IMG/VR virus record: IMGVR_UViG_3300046476_000068
Location: 1-40,774 of that record
DNA: 40,774 bases
Reading direction: 5' to 3' (one strand)
Source of the DNA: a virus
In this document: positions 13,443 through 20,827 of the stretch, in pieces
How the letters are laid out: the number at the start of each line of letters is the position of its first letter
Numbering within the stretch: the stretch's first letter is position 1
The notes under the pieces: model-generated
Told to the model about the DNA's origin: nothing
Database searches by the model: none
The model's input: only the letters and a program-made list of their open reading frames with translations
Program-made: the position numbers and the translations under genes

Positions 13443-15242
13443 GTGAGCGGCATGGACATCTACGCGGCCGTGTACAAGCGGCAGTCGTCGAAGCGAGTCA
13501 ACGGCTCGGAAGCCTCGACGGCGACGCAGCACGAGAAGGGTACCGAGGAAGCACGCAAGCGCGGTGCGATCCGGATCACCTATTACGAAGACCTCGACCG
13601 GAGCGCATACAAGGTGCACGTCGTCCGCAAGGACTTCGAGCGCATGATCGCCGACTGTCGCGCCGGTCGCATAAACATGATCGTCGTTCACTACATGTCG
13701 CGCTTCTCGCGACGGCACCCGCTCGACGCCCTTCCGCTGATTCAGGAACTCCTGAATCTCGGCGTAACCATTGTGTCCGTGACTGAGGGCGAATTCCGCC
13801 TCGATAACATCATGGATCTCTTTAACCTGATCTTCCGTCTCGAAGCGGCATACCGAGAATCGGCTAACAAGTCTGAGGCTGTCATGACAGCGAAGATGAA
13901 GGCGAAAGCACTCGGCGGATATGTCGGCGGAACCGGCCCGTTCGGCTTCGCCCTAGTCGCCGAAACCCGATACGACGAGAACGGGAAACCGATCGTCGTT
14001 CAGCTTCCGGTAATCGACCACGACGAAGCCGACGTGATCCGCGATGCATGGGCACGCATTCAACGACACATGAGTGTGCCCTTCACGCCGGGCAAGACTC
14101 ACCCGGGTTCGCTGTCCGGCATCGCCGTTCAGTTCAACGACGAAGGCGTAAGGACTCGCGGACAGCGAACCGGGAAAGAGCGCGCTGAGTCCCGATGGGG
14201 CGTCGACACCCTGAAGCGCATTCTCATGGACCCGCGCATTGCCGGAATGCAGGCTGAGCCGGTCTACACGTACGACGACGACGACGAGACGGCCGTCGAG
14301 GTCGAGATCGAGACCGGAAAGCCGGGCAAGCGTGAGACCCGGAAAGTCAAGCGTTACCGCATCCTTCGCGACGCCGACACGACCGAACCCCTTCACTGGT
14401 CCGACCCGATCATTCCCGTAGACGAATGGTGGGAGCTTCAGGGATGGCTCTCGAAACGGGGTCGGGGTCGAGGGCGAGAGCGCCGCGCATCGCTTCTGAC
14501 CGGGCTCCGCAGCGCCGACGACGACCGGCCGATTCTCACGTGTGAGTGCGGCCGACCGATGGGAGTGCTCAACAGCAACAGCACGACTTCGCTGCCGTCG
14601 TACCGATGCACCCGACCCCGGGGCGGCGAGTACCCGGGCCAGCACACCGGAGGAAACACGGTCGTTCAGCAGTACCTCGACGAGTACCTTGCCCGGCGAG
14701 TGTTCGCGCTGATCTCGACCGGTGAGGACGACGTCGAGACGGGCGACGTCCTCGCGGAGGCAGCACGACGCTTCGGGCGGGCGAACGAAGCCCCTGAGAC
14801 GGCTGGTGAGCGTGCGGCGTTGCTGGCCGAGCGAGCCGACGCCGTCGACGCCCTGACGAACCTCGCAGAGAGCCTTGTGAGGGCCCGTACGGGCATCGTG
14901 CGCCGTCGGCTGGAGCAGGAGGAAGCGAAGGCGGCCGACCGGCTCGCCGCAGCCGAGCACCGGCTGAGCGTCCTCGACGACGCCGCTACGCCCCGCCTGC
15001 CTATCGGTGAGTGGCTTCCCGAAGACACCGACACCGACCCGATCGGCCCCGGGTCGTGGTGGCACTCCGCCGACCTCGACGACCGGCGCGAGTTCCTGAC
15101 GTTCTTCATCGACAACGTGACGATCGTGAAGTCGACGAAGCGCGGCGGTCACCGATGGGTCACGTACGACACGGAGAAGCGCGTTCGTCTGGCATGGGCG
15201 CAAGCGAGGGACATCGAGGGATACGAGGAGAGTGCAGCATGA
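13443..15242 (+). CDS. int: Large serine integrase, φC31 type
   Basis: About 599 aa, close to φC31 integrase in length. The catalytic N-terminal domain has YKRQSS (catalytic Ser15 from this start), SRFSR and GGYVGGTGPFGF. The recombinase domain has MDPRIAGMQAE and DPIIPVDEWWELQ. The zinc ribbon has CECGRPM (about 365). A coiled coil follows (about 440-510), and the C-terminal segment with ADLDDRREFLTFFIDNVTIVKSTK matches φC31 integrase as I recall it. GTG 13443 has GGGAG upstream; ATG 13431 has none, and ATG 13452 gives the same start as the short φC31 form. It inserts phage DNA at a host attB and needs a directionality factor to excise. Confidence 0.96.
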   Translation: MSGMDIYAAVYKRQSSKRVNGSEASTATQHEKGTEEARKRGAIRITYYEDLDRSAYKVHVVRKDFERMIADCRAGRINMIVVHYMSRFSRRHPLDALPLIQELLNLGVTIVSVTEGEFRLDNIMDLFNLIFRLEAAYRESANKSEAVMTAKMKAKALGGYVGGTGPFGFALVAETRYDENGKPIVVQLPVIDHDEADVIRDAWARIQRHMSVPFTPGKTHPGSLSGIAVQFNDEGVRTRGQRTGKERAESRWGVDTLKRILMDPRIAGMQAEPVYTYDDDDETAVEVEIETGKPGKRETRKVKRYRILRDADTTEPLHWSDPIIPVDEWWELQGWLSKRGRGRGRERRASLLTGLRSADDDRPILTCECGRPMGVLNSNSTTSLPSYRCTRPRGGEYPGQHTGGNTVVQQYLDEYLARRVFALISTGEDDVETGDVLAEAARRFGRANEAPETAGERAALLAERADAVDALTNLAESLVRARTGIVRRRLEQEEAKAADRLAAAEHRLSVLDDAATPRLPIGEWLPEDTDTDPIGPGSWWHSADLDDRREFLTFFIDNVTIVKSTKRGGHRWVTYDTEKRVRLAWAQARDIEGYEESAA

Positions 15243-15478
15243 ATGAGCGGAACGCGACGGAAGAAGCACGCCGCATCATGTTCGCCACGAGCACTTTTGA
15301 AGTGGCGGCAATGCTCATGGCTCACGAAGTCGTGAGGGACTGGCTACGGCTCGACCCGACCATGACGGGTGCCGACGTCCTCGACCGGCTCGACCGGGAA
15401 GGGCGACAGCGTGTCGGCCGACTGCCCGGCGAGCTAGGTCACCTCGACGCCCTTCGCGACGGGTCGTACGACCGCTAG
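15239..15478 (+). CDS. Small protein coupled to integrase, 79 aa
   Basis: ATG 15239 overlaps the integrase stop (ATGA), so it is translated together with the integrase. The protein is mostly helical (EEARRIMFATSTFEVAAMLMAHEVVRDWLRLD, then GADVLDRLDREGRQRVGRLPGELGHLDALRDG). I recognise no family. Its position makes it a second candidate for a recombination or lysogeny accessory protein, but the gp3-like protein at 39330 is a much better directionality factor candidate. A strong terminator follows. Confidence 0.7.
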   Translation: MNERNATEEARRIMFATSTFEVAAMLMAHEVVRDWLRLDPTMTGADVLDRLDREGRQRVGRLPGELGHLDALRDGSYDR

Positions 15479-15502
15479 ACGCCCCCTAGAGCCCCTGAAA
15501 CC

Positions 15503-15537
15503 GCCCCGGTAAGGCTTCGGCCATGCCGGGGCTTTTT
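15503..15537 (+). terminator. Intrinsic terminator after integrase operon
   Basis: GCCCCGG (15503-15509) pairs with CCGGGGC (15526-15532) around an inner GGC-TTCG-GCC hairpin, followed by TTTTT. The 17-bp sequence ATGCCCTCAGACGGCCG (15539-15555) that follows is repeated exactly after the terminator at 37516. Confidence 0.9.
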
Positions 15538-15645
15538 CATGCCCTCAGACGGCCGCGTACGGCTTCGGTTAGGTAACCCTAAGCTGTAGCCAAGGGATTA
15601 CGGACAGTGTTCGTCATGCCGTCGGCGCGACAGCGTGAGGGGGTC

Positions 15646-15743
15646 GGGTGACGCAGGTGACGTTCGATATGCATTTTCCGGTATCCCTTAGAGAAGTCTT
15701 AGGGATACCCAAAACAACACATCGAACGTCACCTCCGTCACCC
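15646..15743. repeat. Nested inverted-repeat module, copy A
   Basis: Outer arms of 23 bp (15646-15668 and 15721-15743, one mismatch) begin GGGTGACGCAGGTGACG. Inner arms of 13 bp (15680-15692 and 15697-15709, one mismatch) contain GGTATCCCT, with a 4-nt loop. Copy B at 37591 shares the first 31 bases exactly and the same nested plan. Both copies lie after a terminator and directly before promoter-like blocks. It could be an operator pair, a structured RNA or a replication element. Confidence 0.8.
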
Positions 15744-15748
15744 GGGGC

Positions 15749-15767
15749 GAGAAAACCGCTCCGCTCT
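15749..15767 (+). promoter_or_regulatory. Promoter-like block P3a (degenerate)
   Basis: GAGAAAACCGCTCCGCTCT differs from the block consensus at two bases and lies in tandem with P3b, 21 nt upstream of it and just after nested repeat copy A. Confidence 0.45.
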
Positions 15768-15768
15768 A

Positions 15769-15785
15769 GGAAACCCTTCCGCTCT
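15769..15785 (+). promoter_or_regulatory. Promoter-like block P3b upstream of tRNA genes
   Basis: GGAAACCCTTCCGCTCT. It has no gene start nearby; the next genes are the two tRNAs 120 nt downstream, so it probably drives their transcription. Confidence 0.55.
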
Positions 15786-15852
15786 AGTACATGCAGAGGG
15801 CGAATCCCGCGCACCCAACCATTGCAGGCGGTCAGAGTTCCGCCCCTCTAAC

Positions 15853-15896
15853 GCCCCGCGCTCCCTAGCTTCTCTCCCTAGGTTGTAGCGCGGGGC
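15853..15896 (+). other. Large hairpin just upstream of tRNA-Asn
   Basis: GCCCCGCGCT (15853-15862) pairs with AGCGCGGGGC (15887-15896), with an inner CCTAG/CTAGG pair, followed by ATTCTCTTT. It could be a terminator or a processing site for the tRNA precursor that starts 9 nt later. Confidence 0.6.
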
Positions 15897-15904
15897 ATTC
15901 TCTT

Positions 15905-15977
15905 TGGCGCGTAGCTCAGTCGGTAGAGCGACGGATTGTTAATCCGTTAGTCGTAGGTTCGAGTCCTGCCGTGCCAG
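15905..15977 (+). tRNA. tRNA-Asn (GTT)
   Basis: A 73-nt cloverleaf. The acceptor stem is TGGCGCG with CGTGCCA, the D arm is GCTC...GAGC, the anticodon stem is ACGGA/TCCGT with loop TTGTTAA (anticodon GTT), and the T arm is GTAGG-TTCGAGT-CCTGC. The discriminator is G. The 3' CCA is not encoded. AAC is the main Asn codon in this genome. Confidence 0.95.
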
Positions 15978-15984
15978 CAAACAA

Positions 15985-16057
15985 GCCTGCCTAGTCCAAC
16001 GGCAGAGACACGGCGCTTAGGTCGCCGACGGTCCGGGTTCGAATCCCGGGGCAGGCA
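15985..16057 (+). tRNA. tRNA with anticodon TAG (reads CTA, Leu), short variable loop
   Basis: A 73-nt cloverleaf. The acceptor stem is GCCTGCC/GGCAGGC with discriminator A. The anticodon stem is CGGCG/CGCCG with loop CTTAGGT, giving anticodon TAG, and the T arm is CCGGG-TTCGAAT-CCCGG. This anticodon reads CTA (leucine), yet the variable loop has only 5 nt, whereas bacterial tRNA-Leu normally has a long variable arm. The D stem has one mismatch. CTA codons are used often in the phage genes although they are rare in Streptomyces. The charged amino acid is therefore not certain. Confidence 0.85.
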
Positions 16058-16067
16058 CTCACAGACT

Positions 16068-16089
16068 CACCTACTCACGTGAGTAGGTG
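16068..16089. repeat. 22-bp palindrome, copy 8
   Basis: Exact copy between the tRNA genes and the HNH gene, ending 17 nt before its TTG start. It marks the end of the palindrome-free accessory region. Confidence 0.95.
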
Positions 16090-16106
16090 CCCCGAAGGGC
16101 GGAACG

Positions 16107-16373
16107 TTGCGCGTATCGAACTATCGACGCTCCGACGTCCTCGCCCGGGGCGACGACGCCGCCCGGAAGCTCCGTAAGGAACTCCGTCGAGCGGGTCGCT
16201 ATCCGTGCGCTGAGTGCGGCATTCCTCGACTCGCCTCAGGGCTCGACGTCGATCACATTCTCCCCCTGGCACTCGGCGGCGAGGACGTCGCCGAGAACGT
16301 TCAGGCTCTCTGTAAGCCCTGCCACAAGGCGAAGACTCGCGAGGACTTCGGGGCGACGAACACACCCTTCTGA
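16107..16373 (+). CDS. HNH endonuclease, 88 aa
   Basis: TTG 16107 is preceded by GAAGGGCGGAA. The protein has the zinc and HNH pattern CAECG, then LDVDHILPLALGGED, then NVQALCKPCHKAKT. Small HNH proteins next to terminase genes are often needed for cutting at cos during packaging. This one is separated from the terminase by two genes, and a second HNH gene lies closer, so which of them serves packaging is unclear. It is the first gene of the late block. Confidence 0.88.
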   Translation: MRVSNYRRSDVLARGDDAARKLRKELRRAGRYPCAECGIPRLASGLDVDHILPLALGGEDVAENVQALCKPCHKAKTREDFGATNTPF

Positions 16374-16380
16374 GGACGGT

Positions 16381-16878
16381 ATGAGCTACTCGACAACGCC
16401 CTCGATCGGTCAGTTCGGCGTGACCCGCATTCACGGTCTTACTGGCCGTCTGATCGAGTTCGGCCAGAAGGTAATCGGGTCCGGCTCGCGCTTCACTCAC
16501 GCGTTCGTCGTCGTTGCCGATGGTTGGGTCGTTCAGGCTGAACCGGGCGGAGCGAGGCTAGTTCCACTCGCTTCCGCTGTCGGCGGGCGAGAGACGCTCT
16601 ATAGCGACCTCGACCTAACCGAAGAGCAGCGTAAGGCGATCGCGAGAAAGGCTTTCCGTCTCGTGAATACGCCCTATAGCTACCTCGACTATCTCGCGAT
16701 CGGTGCACGTCGTCTTTTCGGCGCGTCGTTCCTAGAACGCTACGTCGAGGACACCCACCACATGATTTGCAGTCAGCTAGTGACCGAAGTATTCCGGCAG
16801 GCTGATATCGAGCTATTCCCGGGGTGCATTCCAGGGGACGTTACGCCGGGCGATCTAGCGAGGCTGATAGGTGCGTAA
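16381..16878 (+). CDS. Permuted NlpC/P60-like cysteine hydrolase fold protein
   Basis: A 165-aa protein. ATG 16381 has GAGGAC upstream. The likely catalytic His (H40 in FTHAFVV) comes before the likely catalytic Cys (C130 in MICSQLV), the permuted order seen in YiiX-like papain-fold hydrolases. The segments YSYLDYLAIG and FPGCIPGDVTPGDL also match that group. The substrate might be a cell-wall peptide, a lipid or an amide bond. It overlaps the next HNH gene by 8 bases. Its place among packaging genes rather than lysis genes is notable. Confidence 0.7.
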   Translation: MSYSTTPSIGQFGVTRIHGLTGRLIEFGQKVIGSGSRFTHAFVVVADGWVVQAEPGGARLVPLASAVGGRETLYSDLDLTEEQRKAIARKAFRLVNTPYSYLDYLAIGARRLFGASFLERYVEDTHHMICSQLVTEVFRQADIELFPGCIPGDVTPGDLARLIGA

Positions 16879-17209
16879 GCGTCCCTGCCTAGTGTGTAAG
16901 CGGCTCACGTATAACCCGTCACGCTGTGATGTACATGAGGCGGAATACAGACAGAGAGCTAATGCCTATCGTGGTACGTCTACCCAACGTGGGTATGGGT
17001 ACCAATGGCAGAGACTTAGTAGACAGATACTCACTGAGCATAGGGATACCTACGGTGAGCAGTGCCAAGGCTACGGAGTGCCGTCGCACGTCGCTTCTGA
17101 TCTGACAGTCGACCACATCACACCCAAGGCTCTAGGTGGGACCGACGACAGGTCGAACCTTCAAGTCTTGTGCCGTTCGTGCAATAGCCGTAAGCACACT
17201 TCCCGCTGA
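16871..17209 (+). CDS. HNH endonuclease, 112 aa, atypical composition
   Basis: GTG 16871 overlaps the preceding stop. An N-terminal zinc pair (CLVCKRLTYNPSRCDVH) is followed by the HNH core LTVDHITPKALGGTDD and LCRSCNSRKH. It precedes the small terminase gene, the usual position of the cos-cleavage HNH protein. The DNA is clearly less GC-rich than the neighbours and uses codons such as AGA, AGG, AAT and TAT that are otherwise scarce, which suggests recent acquisition, perhaps as a homing-type nuclease. Confidence 0.88.
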   Translation: MRKRPCLVCKRLTYNPSRCDVHEAEYRQRANAYRGTSTQRGYGYQWQRLSRQILTEHRDTYGEQCQGYGVPSHVASDLTVDHITPKALGGTDDRSNLQVLCRSCNSRKHTSR

Positions 17210-17402
17210 GAGTCAAGCCTATCGAGGTGGACAGTCCCAATTCGGACATCACGTCTATAGGGGGGCACTCCTATCTCTAGCGGTGCAAGCGCGACGGACC
17301 CAGCCCCCAGCCAGGAACACACCGCCGCGAAATTTGAACCGGGGGGTATCGGCCCGGCCTGCCCCCTAATGTCCGTTTATGCCCCCGGGGGAGGTCGCCC
17401 GC
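17210..17402. other. Candidate cos/packaging region
   Basis: About 190 bases without a gene between the HNH gene and the small terminase, where cos lies in many HK97-type phages. Visible features are a dyad TATAGG...CCTAT near 17256-17274, a G-run GGGGGG (17341-17346) opposite CCCCC (17362-17366), and distant inverted copies CGGACAT (17243) and ATGTCCG (17369). I cannot locate the cohesive end itself. Confidence 0.35.
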
Positions 17403-17879
17403 ATGGTCGCTGGTCGCCCCCCGAAGCCTACTGAGCGTAAGCGGAAGCTAGGCAATCCCGGACAGCGCGCACTTCCGGCCGTCGCCGACACGATCGCGCT
17501 TCCTGAACTTCCCTTCGAACCGCCCGAAGATCTCGGCCCCGACGGCGTCGCCTTCATTCGCTCCGTCGTCGCCTCGACCCCGTGGCTTGCCAATACCGAC
17601 CGGCCGACGGTCGAACTCGCCGCGCGTCTCGTCGACGAGTGCGCCGAGATTCAAGGCGAGATCAACGAAGCCGGTCGAGTCTTCGTGACCGAGAAGGGAT
17701 ATCCGGTCATCAATCCGCTAGTCGGCGCGCTGTCGACCAGCCGTAAGCAACTTCATAGCGTGCTCGCGTCCCTCGGATATACGCCCGCCGACCGTACCCG
17801 TATGGGTCTGGCCGAAGTGAAGGCGAAGAACGCATTCGAGGACATGCTCGCGAAGCGTGCCACCTACTCACGTGAGTAG
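17403..17879 (+). CDS. terS: Terminase small subunit, P27 family
   Basis: A 158-aa protein. ATG 17403 is chosen because GGGGAGG lies 8 nt upstream; ATG 17379 has none. The opening GRPPKPTERKRKLGNPGQR is the hallmark of the P27 family of small terminases. The helical body (about 55-140) includes WLANTDRPTVELAARLVDE and LSTSRKQLHSVLASLG. It recognises phage DNA and brings the large subunit to the cut site. Its last residues (ATYSRE) and TAG stop are encoded by palindrome copy 9. Confidence 0.9.
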   Translation: MVAGRPPKPTERKRKLGNPGQRALPAVADTIALPELPFEPPEDLGPDGVAFIRSVVASTPWLANTDRPTVELAARLVDECAEIQGEINEAGRVFVTEKGYPVINPLVGALSTSRKQLHSVLASLGYTPADRTRMGLAEVKAKNAFEDMLAKRATYSRE

Positions 17880-17882
17880 GTG
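17861..17882. repeat. 22-bp palindrome, copy 9
   Basis: Exact copy. It encodes the last residues of the small terminase and supplies its TAG stop (17877-17879). It ends 17 nt before the large terminase start. Confidence 0.95.
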
Positions 17883-17899
17883 CTCAGGGAGGTAACGCC

Positions 17900-19411
17900 G
17901 TGACTGCCCCGCTGTACCTAACGCCGGTCACGGCCGACGAGATAGCCCGGGGCGACGGCGACGACTTCGGATCGTTCACTCAGTTTCTTCGGGTCACGAA
18001 GGATTCCGTCGGCGGCTCGGCGGGCGAGCCGATGGTTATGCGCGACTGGCAGACAGCCATGATGCGCCGACTGTTCGCCCGCAAAGAGAACGGCCGTCTG
18101 AAGCACCGACAGGCCCTTATCGGCGTGCCCCGTAAGAACGGGAAGTCGGCTCTCGGCGCGGGTGTCGCGCTGTACGGTCTCGCCTTCGGCCCGAAGGGCG
18201 GCGAGGTCTTTTCGTGCGCTGCCGATAAAGAACAGGCTCGAATCGTCTTCGGTACCGCGAAGAAGATGATCGAGCTAGAGCCGCAATTCGGCGGCCTATT
18301 CAAGACTTACCGCGACGCTATCGAGCTTCCGGCGACCGGAAGTGTTTACCGGGTTCTCTCGGCTGAGGCATTTACGAAGGAGGGTCTTAACCCTCACCTT
18401 GTGCTCTTCGATGAAGTGCACGCTCAGCCGAACCGTGAACTGTGGGACGTTATGGCGCTCGCGACCGGTGCCCGTACTGAGCCCCTTCTAGTCGGCATTA
18501 CGACGGCTGGAGTGAAGAGCGACAGCACGGGCGGCGACTCGCTCTGTTACGGCATGTATCAGTATGGACAGCGGATCGTTTCCGGCGAGATCGAGGACCC
18601 GTCGTTCTACTTCGAGTGGTGGGGAGCGCCGGAAGGGTCGGATCATCGCGACCCTGCCATTTGGGCCGGTGCTAACCCTGGTTACGGCGACATTGTGTCG
18701 GCCGACGACTTCGCCGCCGCTGTACTGCGGACGCCCGAAGCGGAGTATCGGACGAAGCGACTTAACCAATGGGTGTCGACCGCTCAGGCATGGCTACCGT
18801 CCGGAGCGTGGGACGAGTGCAAGGGCGAGAGCGAGCCGATTCCGGCCGGTGCTGAGGTCGTACTGTCTTTCGATGGGTCGTTTAACAACGACTCGACGGC
18901 GCTCACTGTCGTCACGTGTCCGACGGGCGAGGAACTCCCACACATCGACGTCGTCGCCGCATGGGAGAAGCCGAAGGAATCCGGTCAGGACTGGTCGGTG
19001 CCAATCCTCGACGTCGAGGCGGAGATACGTAACGCGTGTCGTCGCTGGTCGGTGCGCGAGATTGTGTGTGACCCGTTCCGGTGGGCGAGGACGTATCAGG
19101 TTCTCGAAGATGAAGGCTTGCCCGTCGTCGAGTTCCCTCAGTCGCCCGCCCGAATGGTTCCGGCGACTCAGCGCTTCTTCGAAGCCGTCATGAACAAGTC
19201 TCTGACGCATTCGGGCGACCTTCGCCTAGCGCGTCATCTGTCGAACACCGTAATTCGCACCGACTCTCGCGGATCGCGAATCAGTAAGGACTCGAAGGGC
19301 TCGCCCCGGAAAATCGACCTCGCCGTGTCCGCCGTCATGGGGCTAGAGCGAGCGATGCAGGAACCCGAACGCGAGCCCGAAACGCAGTTCTTCAACTGGG
19401 CCGATCTCTAG
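17900..19411 (+). CDS. terL: Terminase large subunit
   Basis: A 503-aa packaging motor and nuclease. GTG 17900 has AGGGAGG upstream. ATPase: Walker A GVPRKNGKS (75-83) and Walker B LVLFDE (D171, E172), with motif III around GITTAGVKSD. Nuclease: LSFDGSFNND (D325), IVCDPFRW, and KIDLAVSAVM near the end. It belongs to the Terminase_1 group used by HK97-type cos phages. It pumps DNA through the portal encoded just downstream. Confidence 0.95.
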   Translation: MTAPLYLTPVTADEIARGDGDDFGSFTQFLRVTKDSVGGSAGEPMVMRDWQTAMMRRLFARKENGRLKHRQALIGVPRKNGKSALGAGVALYGLAFGPKGGEVFSCAADKEQARIVFGTAKKMIELEPQFGGLFKTYRDAIELPATGSVYRVLSAEAFTKEGLNPHLVLFDEVHAQPNRELWDVMALATGARTEPLLVGITTAGVKSDSTGGDSLCYGMYQYGQRIVSGEIEDPSFYFEWWGAPEGSDHRDPAIWAGANPGYGDIVSADDFAAAVLRTPEAEYRTKRLNQWVSTAQAWLPSGAWDECKGESEPIPAGAEVVLSFDGSFNNDSTALTVVTCPTGEELPHIDVVAAWEKPKESGQDWSVPILDVEAEIRNACRRWSVREIVCDPFRWARTYQVLEDEGLPVVEFPQSPARMVPATQRFFEAVMNKSLTHSGDLRLARHLSNTVIRTDSRGSRISKDSKGSPRKIDLAVSAVMGLERAMQEPEREPETQFFNWADL

Positions 19412-19419
19412 GAGTACGC

Positions 19420-19605
19420 GTGAAATACCTCCCGTCGCTTCCGTGGCGACGCGTCATATCCGACGGCGCTGATATCGGCGGTCTCGGCTGTCTGGTCGGG
19501 GCAGGCTGGTCGTTCAGTTCAGCGCTAGGCGTCGGTCTTCTCGGCGGCGCTCTTCTGTTGATTGGTTGGGTGGTGGGCAATGAGCCTTCTACGCCGGGCC
19601 AGTAA
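19420..19605 (+). CDS. Small membrane protein between terminase and portal, 61 aa
   Basis: GTG 19420 has TAGGAG upstream. A basic N-terminal part (MKYLPSLPWRRVI) is followed by two hydrophobic segments (GGLGCLVGAGWSFSSALGVG and LLGGALLLIGWVVG). The end overlaps the portal gene by 26 bases. Small membrane proteins in this location occur in other actinophages and their role is not known. Confidence 0.65.
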   Translation: MKYLPSLPWRRVISDGADIGGLGCLVGAGWSFSSALGVGLLGGALLLIGWVVGNEPSTPGQ

Positions 19606-20827
19606 GCAGACACGGGGCTTTGTGGCTAGCGGGTCTGGCGACCCGTGGTCGATCCCCTCGAATGGACAGCTCGCCCCTCAGTCGGCTTCCGGCGTGTCCG
19701 TGACCGAAGAGACGGCCATGCGCCTACTCGTCGTCGCGTCCGCCGTCCGCATCCTGTCTGACGCCGTCTCGGGTCTTCCGTTCGACGCTGTACGCGCCGA
19801 CGGCGAGATTCGACAGACGGTCGAGCCACCCCCTCAGATCATCTCCGACCCGTTCGGCGGGGGCTCGAATTCGGCACTGACAACCCGCCGACAGGGCTTC
19901 GGTCAGATGATGGTTTCGCTCCTCTTGCGAGGGAACGCGTACGCCGTTGTCCTGACTCGCGACCGCATGGGGCGGGCGACCCGGCTTCGGGTACTGCACC
20001 CGGACCATGTGAAGTGCGAGTTCGACGAGAGCGGACAGCGCGCGTACGAAGTCGACAACGTGACCGTGCCGTCTCACGACATGGTTCACCTACTGGGCAT
20101 GTCGTACCCGGGGTCGGCGACCGGTATTAGCGTGATTCAGTACGCCCGCGAAGCGATCGGTCTCGGTCTCGCCGCTGAAGAGTTCGGCGCACGCTTCTTC
20201 GGGTCCGGCGCTCACATGTCCGGCATCGTTTCGGTGCCCGGCGACCTCGACAGGGAACGGGCGCGAGGGCTCAAAGAGAGCTTCCAGTCGGCGCATGGCG
20301 GGCTCAGGAACTCGCACACGGTCGGCGTCCTTACAGGCGGTGCTACGTGGCACCCGATCAGCGTCACGCCCGACGACGCTCAGTTTCTCGGCACCCGGGC
20401 GGCGCAGAATCTCGACCTAGCAATGTTGTTCGGCGTTCCGCCGCACATGCTCGGTCAGGTCGATAAGACGACCTCATGGGGAACCGGTATCGAACAGCAG
20501 GGTCTCGGCTTTCTCGCCTACACGCTGTCGCCATGGTTGGGCCGGTTCGAAGATGCATGGTCGACCATGCTCAGCAAACCTCAAACGGCACGGTTCAACG
20601 CCGACGCCCTTTTGAGGACGGACACGGCCGGACGGTACGCCGTTTACACGGCCGCCCGTTCAACCGGAATTCTCACGACCAACGAAATTCGTGCGCTTGA
20701 GAATTACGCACCGGTCGAGGGTGGCGACAACATCGCCGCCCCGCTGAATTCCAGCGCACCGAAGATGAAGGACAACGCCGCTTCATCTACTGCGCCTAAG
20801 GCCGACGATTTGGGGGCGGTTTTGTAG
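19580..20827 (+). CDS. Portal protein, HK97 family
   Basis: A 415-aa head vertex protein. ATG 19580 has GGTGGG upstream and overlaps the preceding gene. Typical portal segments are LLLRGNAYAVVLTRDRMGR, LHPDHVKCEFDE, VHLLGMSYPGSATGISVIQ, FGVPPHMLGQ and the region around TSWGTGIEQQGLGF. It forms the ring through which DNA is packaged and to which the tail connectors bind. The order terminase, portal, protease, capsid is the standard HK97 order. Confidence 0.94.
   Translation: MSLLRRASKQTRGFVASGSGDPWSIPSNGQLAPQSASGVSVTEETAMRLLVVASAVRILSDAVSGLPFDAVRADGEIRQTVEPPPQIISDPFGGGSNSALTTRRQGFGQMMVSLLLRGNAYAVVLTRDRMGRATRLRVLHPDHVKCEFDESGQRAYEVDNVTVPSHDMVHLLGMSYPGSATGISVIQYAREAIGLGLAAEEFGARFFGSGAHMSGIVSVPGDLDRERARGLKESFQSAHGGLRNSHTVGVLTGGATWHPISVTPDDAQFLGTRAAQNLDLAMLFGVPPHMLGQVDKTTSWGTGIEQQGLGFLAYTLSPWLGRFEDAWSTMLSKPQTARFNADALLRTDTAGRYAVYTAARSTGILTTNEIRALENYAPVEGGDNIAAPLNSSAPKMKDNAASSTAPKADDLGAVL

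Noticed and set aside
13953-15269. 438-codon open frame on the minus strand
   Set aside because: It is antisense to the serine integrase, whose domains are certain. The translation is Arg-rich with no motif.
15239-15478. Small gene after int as the main directionality factor
   Set aside because: It has no similarity to gp3 that I can see, while the 39330 product does. It is kept as an unknown coupled gene.
15648-15851. Short frame through nested repeat copy A
   Set aside because: It would translate the inverted repeats and promoter blocks. No ribosome-binding site and no counterpart at copy B.
15985-16057. Amber suppressor tRNA
   Set aside because: The anticodon is TAG, which reads the codon CTA. 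An amber suppressor would need anticodon CTA.
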